Part shown: piece by piece, positions 6,359-11,696 of the stretch
How the letters are laid out: each line of letters begins with the position of its first letter
Numbering within the stretch: the stretch's first letter is position 1
Assembly: GCA_002383605.1 (NCBI GenBank)
Contig: DFYK01000066.1
Location: forward strand, 1-11,696
DNA from: Proteiniphilum sp. UBA4084
GTDB taxonomy: Bacteria; Bacteroidota; Bacteroidia; Bacteroidales; Dysgonomonadaceae
Direction of reading: 5' to 3'
DNA: 11,696 bases
Notes under the pieces: model-generated
What the model was told of the DNA's origin: nothing
Databases searched by the model: none
Seen by the model: only the letters and a program-made list of their open reading frames with translations
Program-made: the position numbers and the translations under genes

Positions 6359-7407
6359 AACTTTCACAATTCAAATTTAATTTACCGGAGGAACTCATTG
6401 CGAAGTATCCAGCCGTTCATCGTGATGAGGCCCGTCTTCTGGTGGTACACAGAAAAACCGGTCAGTGGGAACATAAGGTGTTCAAGGATGTACTGGAATA
6501 CTTCAAGCCGAAGGATTTCTTCATCTTCAACAACACAAAGGTTTTTCCTGCACGTCTTTACGGAAACAAAGAGAAAACAGGTGCCAAGATTGAAGTTTTT
6601 TTGCTGAGAGAACTCAATGCAGATCAGCATTTGTGGGATGTATTGGTCAATCCCGCCAGAAAAATACGAATCGGCAACAAGCTTTATTTTGGTGAAAATG
6701 AAGAACTGGTGGCGGAAGTAATCGACAATACCACATCCCGTGGACGTACCTTGCGCTTTCTTTATGATGGGCCCTATGAAGAATTTAAAAAGCAGCTTTT
6801 TTCTATCGGAGAGACTCCCATCCCGGAGTATCTGGAACGTGAAGCCATACCCGAAGATGTAGATCGGTATCAGAATATCTTCGCCCAACACGAGGGAGCA
6901 GTCGTTGCGCCGGCAGCGGGTCTTCACTTCAGCCGTGAACTGATGAAAAGAATGGAGATCAGGGACATTGAATTCGGATTTCTCACACTCCATAACGGAC
7001 TGGGTGCATATCGGATGATCGACGTAGAGGACCTGACCAAACATAAGATGGAATCGGAGCAGATGATCATCACCGCTGAACTGTGTGACAAAGTGAATCA
7101 GGCCAAAGACGAAGAGCGTAATATCTGCGCTGTGGGTACTTCCGTTCTTCGTGCTGTTGAGACGACGGTCAGCACAGATGGCCATTTGAAACCGCGGGAA
7201 GGATGGACCAATAAGTTTATCTTCCCTCCTTATGATTTCACACTCACAAACAGTCTCATTACCAACTTTCATTTACCTTATTCCACGCTGCTAATGATGG
7301 CATGTGCATTTGGCGGATATGAAACAATCATGGAGACTTACGAAATCGCGATCCGGGAGAAATACCGGTTCGGCGCATATGGAGACGCCATGCTGATAGT
7401 GGATTAA
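6355..7407 (+). CDS. queA: S-adenosylmethionine:tRNA ribosyltransferase-isomerase QueA
   Basis: Transfers and isomerises the ribose of SAM onto preQ1-modified tRNA to give epoxyqueuosine, a late step of queuosine synthesis at the wobble base of GUN-anticodon tRNAs. The 350-residue length fits the family. Recognisable blocks are FNNTKVFPARL (58-68), ETPIPEYLER (153-162), YQNIFA...APAAGLHF (172-192), GTSVLRAVE (261-269) and TNSLITNFHLPYSTLLMM (298-315). The start ATG 6355 overlaps the truB stop by four bases and gives the expected MKLSQFKFNLPEELIA. An upstream in-frame ATG at 6301 lies inside truB and would add 18 non-family residues, so it is rejected. No other queuosine gene is present in the window. 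folK starts 5 nt after the stop. Confidence 0.96.
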   Translation: MKLSQFKFNLPEELIAKYPAVHRDEARLLVVHRKTGQWEHKVFKDVLEYFKPKDFFIFNNTKVFPARLYGNKEKTGAKIEVFLLRELNADQHLWDVLVNPARKIRIGNKLYFGENEELVAEVIDNTTSRGRTLRFLYDGPYEEFKKQLFSIGETPIPEYLEREAIPEDVDRYQNIFAQHEGAVVAPAAGLHFSRELMKRMEIRDIEFGFLTLHNGLGAYRMIDVEDLTKHKMESEQMIITAELCDKVNQAKDEERNICAVGTSVLRAVETTVSTDGHLKPREGWTNKFIFPPYDFTLTNSLITNFHLPYSTLLMMACAFGGYETIMETYEIAIREKYRFGAYGDAMLIVD

Positions 7408-7412
7408 AATCC

Positions 7413-7901
7413 ATGGCATGTTCCATCATTTTGGCATTGGGCTCAAATCTTGGCGATAAAAGACAAAATATAGCCTTTGCACTCAATAAAATTGAAGAGC
7501 GGATAGGAAACATTACTTCCTTATCCGCTCTTTATGATACTGTGCCGGTCGGTTTTTATTCGACACAGAATTTTATCAATTGTGTTTGCGAAGTGGATAC
7601 AAATTTAAACGTTTTAGATCTATTCTCAATAACTCAAGAAATTGAAAAAGAGATGGGTAGATCAAATAAAAGCACGAATGCCAATTATTCAGACAGAATC
7701 ATCGACATCGACCTGATCATGGCGGGAAATTTGATTCTCCAGACAGAGAGGCTCACGATTCCGCATCCGTTATTCCATACACGGGATTTTGTACTTACGC
7801 CGTTGTGTGAGATTGCACCCGAAAGGATACATCCTGTTATCGGAAAAACCATTCGCCAGTTAAAAGAAGAACTGGATCAAAAAATAACTCAACTGGAATA
7901 A
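7413..7901 (+). CDS. folK: 2-amino-4-hydroxy-6-hydroxymethyldihydropteridine pyrophosphokinase FolK
   Basis: Transfers pyrophosphate from ATP to 6-hydroxymethyl-7,8-dihydropterin, the step before dihydropteroate synthase in folate synthesis. The 162 residues match the HPPK fold. LALGSNLGD at the start (8-15) is the pterin-site strand-loop. DRIIDIDLI (94-102) carries the two Mg-binding aspartates (98 and 100). The C-terminal block has PHPLFHTRDFVLTPL (117-131). No fused FolB or FolP domain is present, and neither gene is adjacent. The start ATG 7413 is 5 nt after the queA stop, so folK appears to be the last gene of the ftsX-uppP-truB-queA cluster. A 96-nt gap follows. Confidence 0.95.
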   Translation: MACSIILALGSNLGDKRQNIAFALNKIEERIGNITSLSALYDTVPVGFYSTQNFINCVCEVDTNLNVLDLFSITQEIEKEMGRSNKSTNANYSDRIIDIDLIMAGNLILQTERLTIPHPLFHTRDFVLTPLCEIAPERIHPVIGKTIRQLKEELDQKITQLE

Positions 7902-7967
7902 TTTGTCAAGATCCATAAAAATTTGTGGGCCAGAACAAAAAACAAAAGTTATAACGAAAAAAAGTTG

Positions 7968-7975
7968 CATATTTG
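7968..7975 (+). promoter_or_regulatory. Possible -7 box upstream of the patatin-like gene
   Basis: CATATTTG matches seven of eight positions of TAnnTTTG and lies 22 nt before the ATG at 7998. The 96-nt gap after folK is AT-rich, but there is no TTTG at the expected -33 position, so this is a weak call. It could mark the start of a patatin/GH13 transcript. Confidence 0.25.
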
Positions 7976-7997
7976 TGTATTGATAAGAATAGCATAA

Positions 7998-8867
7998 ATG
8001 GATTTCGTAGGTAAGAATTACGATCATTTTCTGGGTTACGCCTTGAGTGGAGGTGGAGCAAAAGGTTTTGCTCATTTGGGAGCGTTGCGTGTATTGGAAA
8101 AGTCCGGATTAAAACCCGACATTATTGCCGGCACCAGTGCAGGGGCCCTGGCTGGTGTTTTTTATGCCGACGGATACCATCCCGATGAAATTGCCGAACT
8201 TTTTCGCAAACGTGAATTCAGGGAATTTGTGGAGTTTACCATTCCCAAAACCGGGTTTTTTAAGAACATGGGATTGCATAATTTTCTGAAAAAAAATCTA
8301 AGGGCCAAACGGTTTGAGGAACTGCAAATACCTTTTTGTGCCGTAGCTACCGACTGGAACAGGGCTGCCACTGTTGTTTTTTCAAATGGAGATAAACTCG
8401 TAGACGCAGTGGTAGCGTCCTGCTCTGTGCCTGTGGTCTTTTCTCCTCATGCTATTCATGGTATCCATTATGTGGACGGAGGGCTACTAAAAAATTTTCC
8501 TGTTTCGGTCATCCGTAAAAAGTGTAAGTATGTAATTGGGGTAAATGTATCACTGATGATACCACCTGCAGGAAAAGACAACATCAAAACCATCATGGAA
8601 CGGACATTCAATCTGATGTCCAATTCAAATACCCTGTTTGATAAAGCATACTGTGACATACTGATCGAAACCAGGGGTATAGAAAAGTACTCGATGTTCG
8701 ATTTACATAATCAGGAAGCCATCATGGAGGCCGGTTATCATCATGCAGCCATGAAAATGAGCGAAAAAGAATCATTGAAAATCGTGAAAAAATGTCACAG
8801 ACATGACGAGTTGGTAAAGAAAGTACAGAGTCATATCCATTTTTTTAAAGGAGGCCTCAAATCATAA
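7998..8867 (+). CDS. Patatin-like phospholipase family protein
   Basis: A 289-residue hydrolase of the patatin family, which uses a Ser-Asp dyad to cleave acyl esters such as those of phospholipids. The oxyanion-hole motif GGGAKG (18-23), the nucleophile elbow GTSAG (45-49, Ser 47) and the catalytic Asp in DGG (160-162) are all present in order, so the enzyme should be active. There is no signal peptide, C-terminal barrel domain or membrane helix, which predicts a cytoplasmic enzyme similar in layout to the short RssA-like patatins; the substrate cannot be told from sequence. The C-terminus is Lys/His-rich (about 250-289). The gene starts after a 96-nt gap that may contain a promoter. A GH13 gene follows after 12 nt, so the two probably share a transcript. 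Confidence 0.93.
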   Translation: MDFVGKNYDHFLGYALSGGGAKGFAHLGALRVLEKSGLKPDIIAGTSAGALAGVFYADGYHPDEIAELFRKREFREFVEFTIPKTGFFKNMGLHNFLKKNLRAKRFEELQIPFCAVATDWNRAATVVFSNGDKLVDAVVASCSVPVVFSPHAIHGIHYVDGGLLKNFPVSVIRKKCKYVIGVNVSLMIPPAGKDNIKTIMERTFNLMSNSNTLFDKAYCDILIETRGIEKYSMFDLHNQEAIMEAGYHHAAMKMSEKESLKIVKKCHRHDELVKKVQSHIHFFKGGLKS

Positions 8868-8879
8868 CATCAAAACCTT

Positions 8880-10574
8880 ATGCGTAAGAATAAAATTTTT
8901 ATTTATCAATTGTTACCCAGATTATTTGGAAATAGCGCTACAGGAAATAAGCAAAACGGTACCATAGAAGAAAACGGATGTGGAAAATTCAAAGACATCT
9001 CCGACACTGTTTTACAAAAAATAAAAGAGAACGGATATACCCATGTTTGGTACATCGGTATCCTGGCTCACGCATCTGCCACCGATTATACCCGTTTCGG
9101 CATTCCTGCCGAATACCCGGAGATTATCAAGGGTAAAGCGGGATCACCTTATGCAATACGTGATTATTACGATGTGGATCCTGATTTGTCAATAAACATT
9201 CCGCGACGAATGCAGGAATTTGAAGCATTGATCCATCGCACCCACAAAGCCGGATTAAAGGTGATCATCGACAATGTACCCAATCATGTGGCTCGGAATT
9301 ACCGATCAGTCAGCAAACCGGATGATACCTCTGATTTAGGGGAAGATGATGATCCTTTCACCGGTTTTTCACCCCAAAATAACTTCTATTATCTTCCCGG
9401 AAATGAACTGGAGATTCAACTCCCACCCGACAAACTGGCAAAATCGACCTACAAAGAATCTCCCGCTAAAGCAACCGGAAACGACTGTTTTACGCACAGG
9501 CCTACACAATATGACTGGTATGAAACGGTGAAACTCAATTATGGCGTGGATTATCTGAGTGGTAAATCTGAACATTTTGACCCGGTCCCCGATACGTGGG
9601 TAAAAATGAGAGATATTCTGCTCTTCTGGGCCGAAAAAAGAATAGACGGATTTAGATGCGATATGGCGGAGATGGTTCCACTGGTTTTCTGGCAATGGGT
9701 TATACCACAGGTCAAAATAAAATATCCCGGTATTATCTTTCTCGCCGAAATATACAATCCTGCTGCATACCGCAATTTTCTACACGACAACGCATTTGAT
9801 TATCTGTATGACAAGGTAGGGTTGTACGATGTATTGCGTGACGTGTCATCTGGTTACCGGTCTTCCGCCGACATTACCTTCGTGCTAAACAGTGTGGGTG
9901 ATATTCAGCACCAGATGCTCAATTTCCTAGAGAATCACGATGAACAAAGATTGGCCTCCGATTATTTCCTGAAGGAAGGTGAGAACGGAAAGGCGGCCAT
10001 GATTGTCACCTGCTGCATTAACAGAAATCCAGTCATGGTTTATGCAGGCCAGGAGTTGGGGGAAAAAGGCATGGATGAGGAGGGATTCAGTGGCAAGAAT
10101 GGACGTACGACCATTTTCGACTATTGGTCGGTAGATACACTTCGCCGATGGAATAACCAGGGTAACTGGGACGAAAGCCTGCTAACCCAAAAAGAAAGAA
10201 GTCTGCAGAATTTCTATAGCCGACTGATCAGACTATGCAACGAGGAAGAAGCACTATCAAACGGATCTTTTTATGATTTAATGAGTGCCAATTACGAAAA
10301 CCGGAATTTTGATTCCACCCGTTTGTTTGCTTTTATGAGAGGTACGAAACGGTCGTTGTTACTGGTCGTTGTCAATTTCGACAAAAAAGAACAGGAGTGT
10401 ACGGTGCATATTCCCGTTCATGCCTTCTCTTTTTTCGATAGGATAGATACCGGAAAAGGAATATTAACTCCTCTTTTGAAGACAGATAGCGGTGAGATTT
10501 CATACTCCGTCGAACATCCCTTCAAAATCAAACTGGCAGCCTGCACCGGAGAAATATATCGCATTTCTTTTTAA
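8880..10574 (+). CDS. GH13 alpha-amylase-family glycosidase, predicted intracellular
   Basis: A 564-residue enzyme with the four classic GH13 regions. Region I is VIIDNVPNHV (128-137). Region II is GFRCDMAE (257-264), with Asp 261 as nucleophile. Region III is FLAEIY (287-292), with Glu 290 as acid/base. Region IV is FLENHDEQR (349-357), with His 353 and Asp 354. The catalytic triad and both substrate histidines are intact. The (beta/alpha)8 barrel is followed by a C-terminal beta domain (about 470-564). No signal peptide is seen, so it should act on internal alpha-glucans or imported maltodextrins. Long conserved-looking stretches such as TIEENGCGK (28-36) and GSPYAIRDYYDVDPDL (88-103) are not in textbook amylases. 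They resemble a GH13 group I associate with Bacteroidetes, of unknown specificity; this is recollection. Hydrolase versus transglycosylase activity cannot be decided. It starts 12 nt after the patatin gene. Confidence 0.92.
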   Translation: MRKNKIFIYQLLPRLFGNSATGNKQNGTIEENGCGKFKDISDTVLQKIKENGYTHVWYIGILAHASATDYTRFGIPAEYPEIIKGKAGSPYAIRDYYDVDPDLSINIPRRMQEFEALIHRTHKAGLKVIIDNVPNHVARNYRSVSKPDDTSDLGEDDDPFTGFSPQNNFYYLPGNELEIQLPPDKLAKSTYKESPAKATGNDCFTHRPTQYDWYETVKLNYGVDYLSGKSEHFDPVPDTWVKMRDILLFWAEKRIDGFRCDMAEMVPLVFWQWVIPQVKIKYPGIIFLAEIYNPAAYRNFLHDNAFDYLYDKVGLYDVLRDVSSGYRSSADITFVLNSVGDIQHQMLNFLENHDEQRLASDYFLKEGENGKAAMIVTCCINRNPVMVYAGQELGEKGMDEEGFSGKNGRTTIFDYWSVDTLRRWNNQGNWDESLLTQKERSLQNFYSRLIRLCNEEEALSNGSFYDLMSANYENRNFDSTRLFAFMRGTKRSLLLVVVNFDKKEQECTVHIPVHAFSFFDRIDTGKGILTPLLKTDSGEISYSVEHPFKIKLAACTGEIYRISF

Positions 10575-10599
10575 GATAAATGGTTTTATTGCGTATAGT

Positions 10600-10626
10600 T
10601 TTTGTACTTTTGTAAAAACTTTTGTA
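10600..10626 (+). promoter_or_regulatory. prs promoter region with three TTTTGTA copies
   Basis: TACTTTTG at 10605-10612 is a full match to the TAnnTTTG -7 consensus; TGGTTTT (10581-10587) lies 17 nt upstream as a partial -33 candidate. The heptamer TTTTGTA occurs at 10600-10606, 10608-10614 and 10620-10626, and the last two are part of a 9-nt direct repeat ACTTTTGTA. The third copy gives a second, near-consensus -7 box (AACTTTTG, 10617-10624). Either tandem start sites or an operator are possible. The transcript would have a leader of roughly 55-70 nt. Confidence 0.45.
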
Positions 10627-10686
10627 CGATTTCAGAGAGAATAATCACGTAAGAACTATATCATTGTTTTTTCAAAATTAAAAAGC

Positions 10687-11622
10687 ATGCAGGAGAGACC
10701 TTTTAAAATCTTTTCGGGAAGTAAATCACGTTATTTCGCCGAGAAGGTATGTAACAGCCTGGGTTGCCCCCTGGGTAACATGATCATCGAACATTTTGCC
10801 GACGGTGAATTTGCCGTCTCTTACGAAGAATCCATTCGAGGCAAACAGGTATTTCTGATCCAGTCCACCTTCCCAAATTCGGATAATCTGATGGAATTAT
10901 TGCTGATGATTGATGCGGCAAAGCGTGCTTCGGCAAAATCAATCGTGGCGGTCATTCCCTATTTCGGATGGGCAAGACAAGACAGAAAAGATAAACCACG
11001 GGTAAGCATCGGCGCGAAGCTGATTGCCGATATGCTCGCAGCAGCCGGAATTAACCGGTTAATCACCATGGATCTTCATGCCGATCAGATACAGGGATTT
11101 TTCAACGTACCTGTCGATCACCTATATGCCTCAGGCGTGTTTATTGAGTATATCAAACAACTTGATTTAAACAACATGGTAATTGCCACTCCCGACGTGG
11201 GGGGTACAAAGCGTGCCAGTGCTTACTCCAAATTCCTGGGTTGTCCCATGGTCATTTGCTATAAGCTTCGCAAAAAAGCGAATGAAATATCTGATATGCA
11301 AATTATTGGGGATGTGAAGGGAATGGATGTGATGCTGATTGATGACATCGTGGATACGGCGGGTACCATTACCAAAGCGGCCGACCTGATCATGGAGAAC
11401 GGAGCCAACTCTGTGCGGGCAATTGCAAGTCATGCAGTGATGTCAGACCCTGCCTCAACAAGGGTAGACCAGTCGCACCTAAAGGAAATCATTTTCACCG
11501 ATAGCATCCCATATTCAAAAAAATCGGAAAAGGTGAAGGTGCTCTCCGTAGCGGACATGTTTGCCGACTCCATCATGCGGGTATGCAATAACGAATCAAT
11601 TAGTTCGTTGTACGTAGTCTGA
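10687..11622 (+). CDS. prs: Ribose-phosphate pyrophosphokinase (PRPP synthetase)
   Basis: Makes 5-phosphoribosyl-1-pyrophosphate from ribose 5-phosphate and ATP, the precursor for purines, pyrimidines, histidine, tryptophan and NAD. The 311 residues match class I enzymes. FADGEF (37-42) is the N-terminal ATP-site loop region. YFGWARQDRK (92-101) carries the conserved Arg and Asp. DLHADQIQGFF (129-139) holds the Mg/ATP-binding His 131. The flexible catalytic loop is near YKLRKKANE (192-200). The PRPP/ribose-phosphate loop is DDIVDTAGTIT (219-229). A 112-nt gap containing a good promoter candidate separates it from the GH13 gene, so it is probably its own transcription unit. ATG 10687 is the only sensible start. 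The remaining 74 nt to the window edge hold no gene. Confidence 0.97.
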   Translation: MQERPFKIFSGSKSRYFAEKVCNSLGCPLGNMIIEHFADGEFAVSYEESIRGKQVFLIQSTFPNSDNLMELLLMIDAAKRASAKSIVAVIPYFGWARQDRKDKPRVSIGAKLIADMLAAAGINRLITMDLHADQIQGFFNVPVDHLYASGVFIEYIKQLDLNNMVIATPDVGGTKRASAYSKFLGCPMVICYKLRKKANEISDMQIIGDVKGMDVMLIDDIVDTAGTITKAADLIMENGANSVRAIASHAVMSDPASTRVDQSHLKEIIFTDSIPYSKKSEKVKVLSVADMFADSIMRVCNNESISSLYVV

Positions 11623-11696
11623 ATACCTCGAAAATCCCTGTTTTCTATCTTGTTTCCTTTTCAGTCATTGTCTGAAATAAGGATCGGATTAAAAAA

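Noticed and set aside
6382..7272. Long minus-strand open frame (296 codons) opposite queA
   Set aside because: It is fully antisense to queA, which has all family motifs. The antisense product is Cys/Phe/His-rich without recognisable domains.
7902..7997. Looked for a tRNA, small RNA or terminator in the gap after folK
   Set aside because: AT-rich sequence with no stable hairpin or tRNA-like arms seen; only a weak promoter-like box near its end.
11659..11677. Hairpin TTTCAG-loop-CTGAAA after prs as a terminator
   Set aside because: A 6-bp, AT-rich stem with a 7-nt loop and no T-tract downstream; only suggestive.

Overview
The window looks like chromosomal housekeeping DNA from a member of the Bacteroidota, most likely order Bacteroidales. 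Three things point there. A DUF3098 gene sits between ftsX and uppP. Several gene starts are preceded by boxes matching the Bacteroides promoter consensus TAnnTTTG, with little sign of Shine-Dalgarno sequences. Protein variants such as the HD-domain-fused CCA-adding enzyme and the short TruB are typical of that phylum. A family such as Dysgonomonadaceae is possible, but I cannot establish it from the sequence. I see no mobile element, CRISPR array, rRNA or tRNA, and no gene-free stretch above 300 bases.

Left arm, minus strand (1-1648): the 5' end of a biotin carboxylase gene runs off the left edge. It has a good promoter of its own (TTTG, 18 nt, TATATTTG). Upstream lie two unrecognised lipoprotein genes, probably co-transcribed. 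At about 1640-1750 there is a divergent intergenic region with one promoter-like box on each strand.

Centre, plus strand (1751-7901): cca (CCA-adding enzyme with HD domain) is followed by a very small membrane protein that resembles only the last two helices of TerC-family proteins. Then comes a tight, probably single-transcript cluster: ftsX, DUF3098, uppP, truB, queA, folK. Gaps are 5-36 nt, with a 4-nt ATGA overlap between truB and queA. It combines cell division and wall remodelling (FtsX), recycling of the undecaprenyl lipid carrier (UppP), tRNA modification (TruB psi55, QueA queuosine) and folate synthesis (FolK).

Right arm, plus strand (7998-11622): a patatin-like phospholipase gene is followed after 12 nt by an intracellular GH13 alpha-amylase-family gene. 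Then comes prs (PRPP synthetase), which has its own promoter region containing three copies of TTTTGTA.

I did not find a convincing undescribed system. The items most worth a second look are the TerC-tail-like mini-gene at 3246-3476, the conserved but uncharacterised DUF3098 partner in the uppP cluster, the two unknown lipoproteins, and the cytoplasmic patatin/GH13 pair.
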